Assembly (NCBI RefSeq): GCF_003148825.1
Contig: NZ_QGGZ01000019.1
Location: 50,745-114,744, forward strand
DNA length: 64,000 bases
DNA from: Streptomyces sp. CG 926
GTDB lineage: Bacteria > Actinomycetota > Actinomycetes > Streptomycetales > Streptomycetaceae
Direction: 5' to 3'
In this document: in pieces, positions 1 to 8,192 of the stretch
Numbering within the stretch: position 1 is the first letter of the stretch
Layout of the letters: each line of letters begins with the position of its first letter
Translations under genes and position numbers: made by a program
Notes under the pieces: model-generated
Database searches by the model: none
Seen by the model: the letters and a program-made list of their open reading frames with translations, nothing else
What the model was told of the DNA's origin: nothing

Positions 1-88
1 CGTAGGCGGCGGGCGGGTGGTAGGGGCAGGTGCGGTCCTGGGGGAAGGCGACGACATCCGGCAGGGCATGGGACATGGCCTCGGTCAT
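1..88 (-). CDS. Cytochrome P450, N-terminal fragment (cut by window edge)
   Basis: Only the first 29 codons are inside the window; the gene continues past position 1. The start is ATG at 88, preceded by an AGGTG ribosome site about 8 bases upstream. The visible residues contain FPQDRTCPYHPP, which is typical of the N-terminus of Streptomyces CYP105/CYP107-type P450s (a short acidic lead, then FPxxRTCPxxPP). The heme-binding Cys region is not visible, so substrate and subclass cannot be given. The assignment rests on this short motif alone. Confidence 0.65.
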   Translation of the reverse strand, partial: MTEAMSHALPDVVAFPQDRTCPYHPPAAY

Positions 89-629
89 GGAAAGCAACAC
101 CTCACAAGCGATGGTTCCGTTCACGCCGGACTCCATTACATGCCTGAGGCACCTATCTCATCCATGCCAGTTTCGGCCAGTCTGCCCGGGTTCACCCGAG
201 CGCGCGTTCCCGGGCCCCGCAGGGAGGGCGGGCCCGCCGGCGGGTGTCCGGGAACGTCCGGAACCGGACGGAAGGGGTGGTGGACGCGCAGGGCCGCCGC
301 CTCCGACCGTCGGGCCGGGGACGGGCCGTGCGGTCCTTCATCGCGGTCCGGGGTCCGGTCCGTGCGCGGGGCGACCGGGGCCGCCACCGGCCCCGAGGCC
401 GCGGCGCGGTCGGAGCCGGGGCCGGATCCGCGTGTCCGTCACAGCGCCCTGGGCGGCCGGCAGCGCCCGCGCCTGCCTGGCGCCTTGGCGCTCCGGCCAT
501 CGGCCCCGTAGGCCTTGGCGCCACTCCGGCATCTCCGCCCCACCGTGCGACGTCGGCCCGAGGGGGCAGCGGGCGGACGCCCTTCGGCACGGCGGTTCGG
601 TTCGGTTCGGCCCCGAACCCGAGTGGGCG
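89..629. other. Intergenic region between P450 and MFS genes
   Basis: No convincing gene: the open frames here are overlapping GC-rich shadows without recognisable protein features. At 604-619 a short hairpin (GGTTCGG/CCGAACC, next to a GGTTC repeat) lies just beyond the MFS stop codon on the minus strand and could help terminate that transcript. It lacks a T tract. Confidence 0.5.
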
Positions 630-2195
630 TTACGCGGCGTTCCTGGTGGGGCCGCCGCGTAGCAGGGTGGCGATCACGGCGCACAGTACGGCGCAGACCG
701 CGGCCAGGCCCCACAGGACGGTGTGGAAGGCGGAGTCGTAGGACCTGGCGAGGAATTGGGCGAAGCCGTCGGTGTCCATCGCGCCGGACAGTTCGGTGGC
801 CCGGGCGAGGTCGCCGCCCGCGGCCCGGTCGGCCACCTGCCGCGCCTGGGCGGCGCCTGCGTATCCGCCGATGCCGTCCTCGACGCGGGAGCGGAGCACG
901 GTCGCGAGGGCCGATCCGTACACCGCGACGGCGATGGCCTCGCTGCCGAGCCGCAGGGTGTTGAGGAAGCCCGCCGCCATGCCCGCCTTGGCCGGGTCGA
1001 CCAGTTCCAGCGCCCGGCCGTCGACGAGGCCTGCCGACAGGCCCATGCCGGCGCCGGTGACGAGCATGGGCAGGGCGACGACGAGGATCGTCACGTCGGG
1101 CGAGAACAGCGTGAGCGCCAGGTCGCCGACGACCAGGCAGGCGAGGCTGACGTGGACGAGGGTGAGCGCGGGGACCCCGCGGGTGACCAGCTTCGCGGCG
1201 AGCATCGGGCAGACCAGCACGGGCGCGGTGAGCAGCAGCATGGTCAGGCCGGCCGTACCGCTGTCGCGGCCGGTGGCCGCGGTCAGGTAGCTCGGCAGGT
1301 ACGTGAGCATGGTGACGAACCCGAACGACGCGGCGACCGGCACCAGGCACAGGCCGACGAAGCGCCGGTTGCGCAGCAGGCCCAGGTCCAGCATCGGGTG
1401 TTCGCGGCGGTTCTCGACGGCGGCGAAGACGGCGAGGACCAGGGCCGCGCCGGCGAACAGCCCGAGGACGCCGGGGCTGCCCCAGCCCCACTGCGAGCCC
1501 TGCACGACGGCGGTGGTCAGCAGCACCATGGCGACGACGAACAGCGTGCTGCCCGGCACGTCGACGCGGGCGCCGCTGCCGCCGTCGGCCGGTACGGCCC
1601 TGGCGATGGCGGGTACCGCGAGCAGTACGAGGAGCACGGCGAGGGCGTGTGCGACGAACACCCAGCGCCAGCCGAGGCCTTGGACGAGCGCCCCGGCCAG
1701 CGAGGGGCCGATCGCCACCCCGGCGCCGGCGACGGTGCCGAACAGGGCGAAGGCCTTGGCGCGCGCCGGGCCGTCGAACGCGGTCGCGATGATCGCCGCT
1801 CCGCAGGAGAAGATGGCCGCGCCGCCGGTTCCGGCGAGCGCGCGGGTGGCGTCCAACCACAGCACGTCGGTGGCGAGCGCGCCGCCCAGCGAGGCCACGG
1901 CGTAGACGGCAGCGCCGGCGGCGAAGGCCTTGACGCGGCCGACGATGTCGGCGACGGAACCCCAGACGAGGGTGAAGCAGGCGAAGGCGACGTTGAAGGC
2001 GTTCACCACCCACTGCAGGGGTGCGAGGCCGGCGTGGGTGTCGGCGCCGATCTCGGGGAGTGCCACGGCGGTGCCGGAGATCGACATCGGGACGACGAAC
2101 ACCGCGAGGAGCACGGCGGCCAGGGTCACCGTGCGACCCGGCCGCCCTTCGCCTCCTGCGGGCGGCGCGGGCGATGTCGTGGTCTGCGTACTCAT
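630..2195 (-). CDS. MFS drug:H+ antiporter, DHA2-like
   Basis: An integral membrane exporter of about 521 residues with roughly 14 hydrophobic segments, the length and layout of the DHA2 (14-TM) family. The conserved loop between segments 2 and 3 is present as GSVADIVGRVKAF (motif A, G-x-x-A-D-x-x-G-R-x-K), preceded by LQWVVNAFN in segment 2. I prefer ATG at 2195 (MSTQTTT...); an upstream in-frame start at 2204 adds three residues. No regulator gene is adjacent, but a TAGGTA-N12-TACCTA dyad overlaps its likely promoter. Substrate unknown; small drug-like molecules are the usual cargo. Confidence 0.9.
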   Translation of the reverse strand: MSTQTTTSPAPPAGGEGRPGRTVTLAAVLLAVFVVPMSISGTAVALPEIGADTHAGLAPLQWVVNAFNVAFACFTLVWGSVADIVGRVKAFAAGAAVYAVASLGGALATDVLWLDATRALAGTGGAAIFSCGAAIIATAFDGPARAKAFALFGTVAGAGVAIGPSLAGALVQGLGWRWVFVAHALAVLLVLLAVPAIARAVPADGGSGARVDVPGSTLFVVAMVLLTTAVVQGSQWGWGSPGVLGLFAGAALVLAVFAAVENRREHPMLDLGLLRNRRFVGLCLVPVAASFGFVTMLTYLPSYLTAATGRDSGTAGLTMLLLTAPVLVCPMLAAKLVTRGVPALTLVHVSLACLVVGDLALTLFSPDVTILVVALPMLVTGAGMGLSAGLVDGRALELVDPAKAGMAAGFLNTLRLGSEAIAVAVYGSALATVLRSRVEDGIGGYAGAAQARQVADRAAGGDLARATELSGAMDTDGFAQFLARSYDSAFHTVLWGLAAVCAVLCAVIATLLRGGPTRNAA

Positions 2196-2261
2196 GGTGC
2201 ACAACTCCAGGTTCGGCCCGGCCCGCTGACGGCCAGGTTCGGTTTTGATCGAACCTTAAGC

Positions 2262-2297
2262 TGACACAGGGATAGGTATGATGCAACTCGTACCTAA
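2262..2297 (-). promoter_or_regulatory. Probable MFS promoter with TAGGTA-N12-TACCTA operator
   Basis: The perfect 6-bp inverted repeat TAGGTA (2273-2278) / TACCTA (2291-2296) has a 24-bp span, as expected for a TetR- or MarR-type dimer. On the minus strand it covers a possible -35 TTAGGT and -10 TATCCC separated by 17 bases, so binding would block the MFS gene. No cognate repressor gene lies in this window. Confidence 0.45.
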
Positions 2298-2463
2298 GGG
2301 GGGAGGGTGCGCTGCTCGGCGGGCACGGAGGAGCGGCCTGCGCCTCCTCCGCCCCGGCCCTTCCCCCGACCCCTCCCCCGACCCTGAGCGTGGCTCCGCC
2401 GGTCGTCGCGGACCCCGTACGCGATCTTGAGACCACGAACGGTCCGTGGCAGGCTCGTGCCGC

Positions 2464-3060
2464 ATGATCGATGAATTCGCGAAGGACAACCTGCACGGGA
2501 GACTGCGGCGGGACCGTGAGTCGCTGCTCTGGAAACTCGACGGCTTGTCCGAGTACGACGCCCGCCGACCTTTGACGGCGACCGGGACCAACCTCCTCGG
2601 CCTGGTCAAACACGTGGCCACCGTCGAAGCCAGGTACTTCGGCGAGGTCTTCGACCGCCCCTCCCCCGAACCGCTGCCCCGGTGGCAGGACTCCGACGGC
2701 AGCGATCTGTGGGCGACCGAGGACGAGACCCGCGACCGGATCATCGGCTTCTACCGGCGCACGTGGGAACACTCGGACGCGACGATCGACGAGCTCCCCC
2801 TCGACGCCCCGGGCCACGTGCCGTGGTGGCCCGGGCCTCACGCCGACACCAACCTGTTCGCCGTCATGGTCCATGTCCTCGGCGAGTCCGTCCGACATGC
2901 CGGACAGGCCGACATCCTGCGCGAGGGCCTCGACGGACGGACCGGGTTGCGCGCCGAACACGAGGGGCGGATCGACGAGGAAGCCCGCGCGGCCCACCGC
3001 GCGAAGATCGAGCAGGCCGCCAGGTCGGCCGCCGGAACGGCCGCACCCGTCAAGGCCTGA
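2464..3060 (+). CDS. DinB family protein (DUF664-like)
   Basis: About 198 residues. The start MIDEFAKDN at 2464 is preferred over an in-frame ATG at 2446. The protein shows the DinB/YfiT four-helix pattern: an N-terminal helix, LVKHVATVEARYFGEVF near residue 50 (first metal-ligand His), and HVLGESVRHAGQADILRE near residue 140 (the paired HxxxHxGQ-type ligand motif). Such proteins are metal-dependent, often thiol-transferase-like (bacillithiol/mycothiol) or of unknown function. The substrate cannot be predicted. It stands alone, followed by a non-coding stretch holding a tRNA-like gene. Confidence 0.88.
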   Translation: MIDEFAKDNLHGRLRRDRESLLWKLDGLSEYDARRPLTATGTNLLGLVKHVATVEARYFGEVFDRPSPEPLPRWQDSDGSDLWATEDETRDRIIGFYRRTWEHSDATIDELPLDAPGHVPWWPGPHADTNLFAVMVHVLGESVRHAGQADILREGLDGRTGLRAEHEGRIDEEARAAHRAKIEQAARSAAGTAAPVKA

Positions 3061-3266
3061 GGTCACCTCACGGATCCCGATGAACTCCGGGAACCGGCTG
3101 CCCCGTTGCCGCCCGCGGGTGCCACCCGTCGCTCGTCCCCGGCCCGCAAGGTGGTGGGACCGCTCCGCGCGCCGTGGAGGATGGGGGCACGGACGGGCCG
3201 AGCACGGCGCCCTCCTCCGGCAGGCATCGGGTCGCACCGACGCCGCGGCCGAGCCGTGGGGTATGG

Positions 3267-3295
3267 TTGATCTTGTACTCGCGGCCGGGATATTG
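3267..3295 (+). promoter_or_regulatory. Promoter of the 3.3-kb tRNA-like RNA
   Basis: TTGATC (3267-3272), 17 bases, then ATATTG (3290-3295) is a good sigma-70/HrdB-type match. It would start transcription a few bases before the tRNA-like fold at 3308. No open reading frame of note follows, which fits an RNA gene. Confidence 0.5.
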
Positions 3296-3307
3296 GTCGG
3301 CGGGCTC

Positions 3308-3377
3308 GCGTTGGTGGTCCAAGGAAAGACACCCCACTTCCCGTGGGGGGATGCAGGTGCAAGGCCTGCCCAGCGCT
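3308..3377 (+). ncRNA. Free-standing tRNA-like RNA (TCC in anticodon position)
   Basis: The 70-base sequence folds as a cloverleaf. The acceptor stem is seven pairs (GCGTTGG 3308-3314 / CCAGCGC 3370-3376), followed by TG, and the D-arm is GTC(C)/GAC with GG in the loop. The anticodon stem is CCCCA/TGGGG, and the loop CTTCCCG would present TCC (Gly). The T-stem is GCAGG/CCTGC. The oddities are a T-loop of TGCAAGG instead of TTCRANN, a C at position 37, and no encoded CCA. It has its own promoter and a strong hairpin terminator. It may be a specialised tRNA, a tRNA mimic or a decayed tRNA; I cannot say whether it is charged. Confidence 0.6.
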
Positions 3378-3384
3378 CGATCAA

Positions 3385-3413
3385 GGCCCCGGCCTCCGCA
3401 AGGAGACCGGGGC
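3385..3413 (+). terminator. Hairpin terminator after the tRNA-like RNA
   Basis: GGCCCCGG-c-CTCC, loop GCAA, GGAG-a-CCGGGGCC: a 12-bp stem with one internal mismatch and a stable GNRA tetraloop. There is no long T tract, as is common for actinomycete terminators. It ends the short transcript started at about 3300. Confidence 0.65.
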
Positions 3414-3528
3414 CTCAGCCGTGTCCGAGCCCTGCTCCATCTCTCGGGTCGGGCTCGACGCCTCGCCCGGTCCCGGGCGTGAGAGCCGCGCGCCGCGGCA
3501 GCGCCGGTGCCGGTGACGGTGCCGGTGC

Positions 3529-4380
3529 TCAGCGGCGGTATGCGGCTGTCGCGATCTCGACGAACGACCGGATCAACGGGTTGGTGTCTCCCTGGTTGGA
3601 CACCGCCACCACTCGGCTCGGCGTCATGTCGATCAGCGGTACCACGGTGAACTCCGCGGGCAGGTCGTGTCCGAGCGGGGCCACGCCGACCGTGCCGTTC
3701 CACAGCACGGCCTGCAGGCATTCCTGGACGGCACGCACCACCGGTCCCTCGCGCGGCCTGCCACCGTTCCAGTACGACTGCCAGACGGGGTCCGTGCCCT
3801 GCGGGAACTGGAACCAGCGGCGGTCGTCCAGCTCGGCGAGCCGCAGCTGATCGCGGCGGGCCAGCGGATCGTCGGCGCGCAGGACCACGCCGACCGGATC
3901 GCTCCGCAGCGTACGCACCGTCAGGGCCCTCTCGTCGAACGGCGCACGGGTGAGGGCGACGTCGACCAGGCCGGCGCGCAGTCCGCACGTCGGGTCGGTC
4001 AGATCGGTGTCGCGGATGCGGATGTCGACCCGGGGATGGTGTCGGCGGTAGGCGGCGGCCAGTCTGGCCAGTCCCGGGTCGGTACCGTCGCCCAGGATGC
4101 CGACGGTGACGGTGGTGACGCCGGCTGCCGCGCTCACGCGTTCCCGGACGCGGTCGGCGTGGTCGAGCAGGGCTCGCGCCTCGTCGAGCAGCACCGTGCC
4201 GACCGCGGTGAGCGTCGCGCCGGTGGTCGAGCGGGTGAAGAGCGGCACCCCGACCTCGGCTTCCAACTGCTTGATCGCCCGGCTCAGCGGCGGCTGACTC
4301 ATGTGCAGTCGGGTGGCGGCCCGGCCGAAGTGGAGTTCCTCGGCGACCGCCACGAAGTAGCGCAAGGTTCGTAGCTCCAC
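3529..4380 (-). CDS. LysR-family transcriptional regulator
   Basis: A 283-residue protein starting with GTG at 4380 (VELRTLRYFVAVAEELHFG). The N-terminal winged HTH is clear (AATRLHMSQPPLSRAIKQLE, about residues 18-37). It is followed by the linker helix and a LysR substrate-binding domain (about 90-283) of normal length. It is divergent from a cupin gene 81 bases away, and a perfect LysR box (CGATACC-N5-GGTATCG) lies between the two starts. It probably controls the cupin/DoxX genes and itself. The inducer is unknown. Confidence 0.93.
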   Translation of the reverse strand: MELRTLRYFVAVAEELHFGRAATRLHMSQPPLSRAIKQLEAEVGVPLFTRSTTGATLTAVGTVLLDEARALLDHADRVRERVSAAAGVTTVTVGILGDGTDPGLARLAAAYRRHHPRVDIRIRDTDLTDPTCGLRAGLVDVALTRAPFDERALTVRTLRSDPVGVVLRADDPLARRDQLRLAELDDRRWFQFPQGTDPVWQSYWNGGRPREGPVVRAVQECLQAVLWNGTVGVAPLGHDLPAEFTVVPLIDMTPSRVVAVSNQGDTNPLIRSFVEIATAAYRR

Positions 4381-4387
4381 GCTGCAA

Positions 4388-4406
4388 CGATACCCATGAG
4401 GTATCG
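4388..4406. promoter_or_regulatory. LysR operator between lysR-type and cupin genes
   Basis: CGATACC (4388-4394), spacer CATGA, GGTATCG (4400-4406) is a perfect 7-bp inverted repeat containing the LysR T-N11-A core (T4391 to A4403). It sits in the 81-bp divergent intergenic region, right beside the regulator start. Confidence 0.7.
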
Positions 4407-4461
4407 GCGCTGCGGAACAGGTCTTGGACACCGGTGGAGTTCGGGCGGTGCACTCGTGCAC

Positions 4462-4956
4462 ATGACCGAAGAAATGAAGAGCAGCGCGCCGCAGGCCGAT
4501 CCCGCCGTGTCGGTGGTGGGTCCCGGCGAGGGCGAGACGATCGTTCTGGGCGACACCCGCATGCGTGTGTTGGAGGACGGCAGCCACACCGGGCACCGCC
4601 TCGCGATCGCCGAGTCCGTCCTCGCACCGCACTCGCAGGGTCCGCCGCAGCACCGCCACGGCCGGCACGACGAGGGCTTCTACGTCCTCTCCGGCACCGT
4701 GCGGTTCACGGTCGGGGACGAGGAGCACGACGCCACCACGGGAACGCTCGTCATGGTTCCGCCCGGCACCCCGCACACCTTCGCGAACCCGACCGACCGA
4801 CCCGCCGTCATGCTCAGCACGTTCACGCCCGATCTGTACGTGCAGTACTTCCGCGACCTTCAGGAGGTGCTCGCCGCCGGCCGGCCGCCGACGCCGCAGG
4901 ACAACATCGACGCGATGAGCCGTTACGCGACACGGCCCGCCACCGACCTCGCCTGA
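4462..4956 (+). CDS. Cupin-2 domain protein
   Basis: 164 residues from ATG 4462 (MTEEMKSS). Both cupin motifs are intact: motif 1 HRHGRHDEGFYVLSG (H-x-H-x4-E) and motif 2 GTLVMVPPGTPHTFANP (P-x-G-x2-H-x3-N). A single beta-barrel with a metal site is therefore expected. The C-terminal part (YVQYFRDLQEVL) resembles quercetinase-like or sensor cupins of actinomycetes. It is divergent from a LysR regulator with an operator between them, and a DoxX-like gene follows after about 107 bases, suggesting a small regulated unit. The reaction is unknown. Confidence 0.88.
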   Translation: MTEEMKSSAPQADPAVSVVGPGEGETIVLGDTRMRVLEDGSHTGHRLAIAESVLAPHSQGPPQHRHGRHDEGFYVLSGTVRFTVGDEEHDATTGTLVMVPPGTPHTFANPTDRPAVMLSTFTPDLYVQYFRDLQEVLAAGRPPTPQDNIDAMSRYATRPATDLA

Positions 4957-5063
4957 AGCCGACGGGGCGGAACGGGGCGGAGCGGCCCCGGCCGGCCCTC
5001 CTTCTGGGCACTCGACGCAATCGACAGGCCCCCGGCGGACCGGGGGCCCCATGAACGGGAACC

Positions 5064-5423
5064 ATGAACATCGCCTATGGGATCGTCGCGGGACTGCTCG
5101 CGCTCTTCTACTTCTACGCGGGCACGCTGAAGGTGATCCGCAGCCGTGATCAGCTCCGACCGATGATGGCGTGGGTCGACCGCATGCCGTTGCCCGCCGT
5201 CAGGGCGCTGGGGGCGGTCGAAATACTCGGCGCGGCCGGTCTGGTCCTGCCACCGCTGACCGGCATCGCCCTCTGGTCGGCGGCGGCCGCGGCCATAGGC
5301 TTCGTCCTTCTGCAGGCCGGTGCGATCGCCGTTCATCTGACCGGCGAGGACCGCCGGGTCACACTCAACGTCGTACTCACCGCCATGGCGGCCGTGACCG
5401 TCCTGTTGGCCACCGGGCTGTGA
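5064..5423 (+). CDS. DoxX-like small membrane protein
   Basis: 119 residues, four hydrophobic segments (about 3-21, 45-62, 65-85, 95-117), beginning MNIAYGIVAGLLALFYFYAG. The motif YAGTLKVI after helix 1 is typical of the DoxX/DUF4260-like group. The conserved GAVEILGAAGLVLP stretch in helix 2 is also present. It probably sits in the LysR-controlled cupin unit. The family includes subunits of quinol oxidases and proteins tied to redox stress, but no precise function can be given. Confidence 0.85.
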   Translation: MNIAYGIVAGLLALFYFYAGTLKVIRSRDQLRPMMAWVDRMPLPAVRALGAVEILGAAGLVLPPLTGIALWSAAAAAIGFVLLQAGAIAVHLTGEDRRVTLNVVLTAMAAVTVLLATGL

Positions 5424-5653
5424 CCGTGGGCCCGGTCCTTCACCGGCGGAGGCGACACGAACACGGCACGGGACACGGCACGGGACACGGGACTGGACGC
5501 CTTCGGCCGAGGCCCGCTGTCACACCGTCGTGCCGTCGTGCCGTCGTGCGACTCGGTCGTCGTGCCGTCGCGTGCGGTCGGCGGTTTTCGGGACCTCGCG
5601 TGCCAGGATGCCCGGGACACGACCGCCGGCACGTCGACAGGCAGGACCCAGCC
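5424..5653. repeat. Short tandem repeats between DoxX and VOC genes
   Basis: Two low-complexity tracts: ACACGGCACGGG-type units at about 5459-5491 and a GTCGTGCC unit repeated at about 5527-5570. They may form slipped structures or simply be decaying intergenic sequence. No gene is seen. Confidence 0.5.
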
Positions 5654-6004
5654 ATGATCAGCGGTGCACACGTCGTTCTCCACAGTCAGGACGCCGAGGC
5701 GGACCGTGCCTTCATCCGTGACGTCCTGGGCTTTCCCGGCGTCGACGCGGGTGGCGGTTGGCTGATCTTCCAGCTGCCCCCGGCCGAGGTGGCCGTGCAC
5801 CCGGCCGACGGACCACCTCGGCACGAGCTGTTCCTGATGTGCGACGACCTCGATTCCCAGCTCGACGAGTTCCGCGCCCGCGGCGTCGAGATCACCCGCC
5901 CGATCGGCGAACAGCGCTGGGGCAGACTGACGGCGATCCGCCTGCCCAGCGGCGCCGAACTCCCCCTGTACGAACCGCTGCACCCCGTCGCCCACGGTCG
6001 GTGA
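5654..6004 (+). CDS. VOC (glyoxalase/bleomycin-resistance) family protein
   Basis: 116 residues from ATG 5654. The sequence shows a paired beta-alpha-beta-beta-beta pattern: HVVLHSQDAEADRAFIRDVLGF at the start (module 1) and HELFLMCDDLDSQLDEFRARG in the middle (module 2). Ligand-type residues lie at the edges (H8, E48, H58, E111 region). VOC members include metal-dependent dioxygenases, isomerases and drug-binding resistance proteins. The substrate is not deducible here. It is convergent with the aldo/keto reductase that follows. Confidence 0.85.
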   Translation: MISGAHVVLHSQDAEADRAFIRDVLGFPGVDAGGGWLIFQLPPAEVAVHPADGPPRHELFLMCDDLDSQLDEFRARGVEITRPIGEQRWGRLTAIRLPSGAELPLYEPLHPVAHGR

Positions 6005-6096
6005 CACCACCGGCCCCGCCGGTCGCAGGACGGCCCACCGTTCGGTGGCGCCGCCTCGGCCGGGGCGGGGTCGGTGGGGTGCGCCCTCGCCCCGGG

Positions 6097-6948
6097 TCAG
6101 TTGTCCACGCGGTGCTTGCCGAGCCGGGCGACCATCTCGGGGTCGCGGTGGTAGAAGAACACCGACGCGCCGGTGTCGAGCGCGCCGATCCGGGCCATCT
6201 CGTCGTCGCCGAGTTCGAAGTCGAAGACATCGAGGTTCTGCGCCATACGGCCGGGGTCGACGGACTTCGGGATCGTGACGATGTCGCGCTGGATCAGCCA
6301 GCGGAGCACGACCTGGGCGGCGGACTTGTCGTGCGCCGTGCCGATCTCGCCGAGGACGGGGTGGGTGAACAGGTTGTTCCTGCCTTCGGCGAAGCCGCCC
6401 CAGGACTGGTGCTGGACACCGTGCTCGCGCATGAGGTCGTGGTCGGCGGTGCGCTGGAAGAACGGGTGGGTCTCGATCTGGTTGACCGCCGGGACGATCT
6501 CGTTGTGGAGGATGAGGTCCAGGAGGCGGTCGGGGTAGAAGTTGGAGACGCCGATCGCCCTGGCCAGGCCCTCCCGGCCCAGGTCCTCCATGGCGCGCCA
6601 CTGGCCGTGGACGTCGCCGAACGGCTGGTGCATCAGGTACAGGTCGACGTGGTCCAGGCCCAGCTCGGCCAGGGACCTCTCGAAGGCGCGGCGGGTGTTG
6701 TCCTGGGCGGGGGCGTCCTGGACCCACAGCTTGGTGGTGACGAACAGTTCCTCGCGCGGGATGCCGGAGGCCTTGACGGCGCGGCCGACGGCTTCCTCGT
6801 TGCCGTACGCGGCCGCGGTGTCGAGCTGCCGGTAGCCGGCGGCGAGGGCGTCGGTGACGGCACGCTCGGTCTGCTCCGGCGGGATCTGGTAGACGCCGAA
6901 GCCGAGGATCGGCATCCGGGTGCCGTTGTTGAGAGTGACGCTGTGCAT
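6097..6948 (-). CDS. Aldo/keto reductase (AKR5-like)
   Basis: 283 residues from ATG 6948, GGAAG upstream. A (beta/alpha)8 NADPH-dependent carbonyl reductase: MPILGFGVYQIPPEQ at the N-terminus and LDTAAAYGNEEAVGRAV holding the catalytic Asp and Tyr. The catalytic Lys lies in TTKLWV, the active-site His in LYLMHQPFGD, and the cofactor motif in IPKSVDPGRMAQN. This matches 2,5-diketo-gluconate reductase-like AKR5 enzymes. It is monocistronic, and the physiological carbonyl substrate is unknown. Confidence 0.93.
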   Translation of the reverse strand: MHSVTLNNGTRMPILGFGVYQIPPEQTERAVTDALAAGYRQLDTAAAYGNEEAVGRAVKASGIPREELFVTTKLWVQDAPAQDNTRRAFERSLAELGLDHVDLYLMHQPFGDVHGQWRAMEDLGREGLARAIGVSNFYPDRLLDLILHNEIVPAVNQIETHPFFQRTADHDLMREHGVQHQSWGGFAEGRNNLFTHPVLGEIGTAHDKSAAQVVLRWLIQRDIVTIPKSVDPGRMAQNLDVFDFELGDDEMARIGALDTGASVFFYHRDPEMVARLGKHRVDN

Positions 6949-7397
6949 GGGGTCTGTCTTCCTTGTCGCTCGGTGTGAGGTGTCGTCGTCCGGATGTGGG
7001 GGCCGGCCGCCGACGATACGGCCGTCCCGCCGGATGGTGGGGCTGATGTCGCCGGAGGCGTCCACGGTCCCCCGTTCGAGGTCCGTCGTCCACCGACCGG
7101 GGTGCGCAACCGGTCGGCACCGGGCGCGGCGGTCGGCACCGGGCGCGGCACCGCGGTGAGGGTTCGGCTCGTTCCGGGTCGGCCCGCCCCGCCGTGGGCG
7201 GGAGTCGCGTCGGTGCCGGTCGGCGGGTGCCGGGTGCCCTCCGGTCGGTCGGGATGCTCGTTGCGCTGAAAGGATGCAGTCGTCGAGCAGCAGGCCGTGC
7301 GTAGGGATCACGGCGGCCCCATCGTGCGTTGAACCGTACGAGGATGCGCTGCAGGCCGGCGCACCGCGTCGCCGGCCCGTGTGATGAGGAGGATTCG
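6949..7397. other. Divergent intergenic region with a 19-bp direct repeat
   Basis: 449 bases between the AKR and the hypothetical gene at 7398. It contains two head-to-tail copies of GGTCGGCACCGGGCGCGGC (7112-7130 and 7131-7149). No RNA fold or gene is evident. It must hold promoters for both flanking genes, but none is obvious. Confidence 0.5.
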
Positions 7398-8192
7398 ATG
7401 CACGCCGCCGAGGAGAACCGGCAGGAGCTGGACTCGGTCAGCGTCCTGAACGCGAAGAGGACGCTGCTCCAGTTGCTCGGTCGGGCGGGGGTCTTCGCCG
7501 ATGACGCGGAGGGTCTGATCGCCCTGGTCGAGGCGGGTGCCCTGGCCGGCGCGTGCGAGGAGCTCGGCGCGTCGGGCGGGTCCGTGCCGGGGGGCGAGGG
7601 CGAGCCGTACGAGCCGTACGAGTCGGGCCGGCGGGACGGTGCCCGTGCCGTCACCGACGAGCTCGGCGCGATCGCGGAACGGGCGCTGCGGCAGGCCGTC
7701 GACCCCGACGGACCGGGCGCCGCTTCGGCCTCCCGGTCGCCGGTCGGGCGGATCGAGGTGGAGCAGGCGAAGGCGGCCGTCACCCCGCTCCACCTCGCCT
7801 TCACCGCGGCCTCCGACCTCGACCCGGAGGTCACCGAGGAGGTGCTGCGGGCCGTCCTCGGCACGATGACGCCGTGGCAGAGGGCCCGGTACGCCGGCCG
7901 GCTGGCGGATTTCGCCGCGTCGCACCGGGCCCGTCTGGAGCGGTTGTACGTGGAGTACGGGCCCGGCAGTGCCACCGCCGTCCACAGCCGTTACTCCCTT
8001 CTGCACTCGGCCACCGGTGTCGCCGTGCTGGAGCGGCTCGCCACGCGGCCGGCCGCGTTGCGGGAGGAGTGGGAGGCCGCCGAGCTGCCGCCCGCCTGGC
8101 TGGACGGTCCGATGCGGGCCTGGGAGGCGGTGGGCCGCCCCCGGGACGGCGGTGGCGGTGAGGGAGGCGGGGGCGGGGGCGGCGTGCTCTAG
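7398..8192 (+). CDS. Hypothetical protein, helix-rich
   Basis: 264 residues. The start ATG 7398 is set by an excellent GAGGAGG site 6-9 bases upstream. I do not recognise the family. The sequence is rich in Ala/Glu/Leu helices: an N-terminal VLNAKRTLLQLLGRAG helix, an acidic middle, and LGTMTPWQRARYAGRLADFAASHRAR in the second half. It ends in a Gly-rich tail. No signal peptide or membrane segment is seen. Its TAG stop overlaps the stop of the convergent amidohydrolase by four bases (CTAG shared by both strands). Confidence 0.75.
   Translation: MHAAEENRQELDSVSVLNAKRTLLQLLGRAGVFADDAEGLIALVEAGALAGACEELGASGGSVPGGEGEPYEPYESGRRDGARAVTDELGAIAERALRQAVDPDGPGAASASRSPVGRIEVEQAKAAVTPLHLAFTAASDLDPEVTEEVLRAVLGTMTPWQRARYAGRLADFAASHRARLERLYVEYGPGSATAVHSRYSLLHSATGVAVLERLATRPAALREEWEAAELPPAWLDGPMRAWEAVGRPRDGGGGEGGGGGGGVL

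Noticed and set aside
439..3384. Very long minus-strand open frame (981 codons) across the MFS and DinB genes
   Set aside because: Arg/Pro/Gly-rich shadow frame with no domain; the MFS and DinB genes in other frames explain the coding signal.
5333..7975. 880-codon minus-strand open frame over VOC, AKR and hypothetical genes
   Set aside because: GC-driven shadow; crosses several recognisable genes in other frames.
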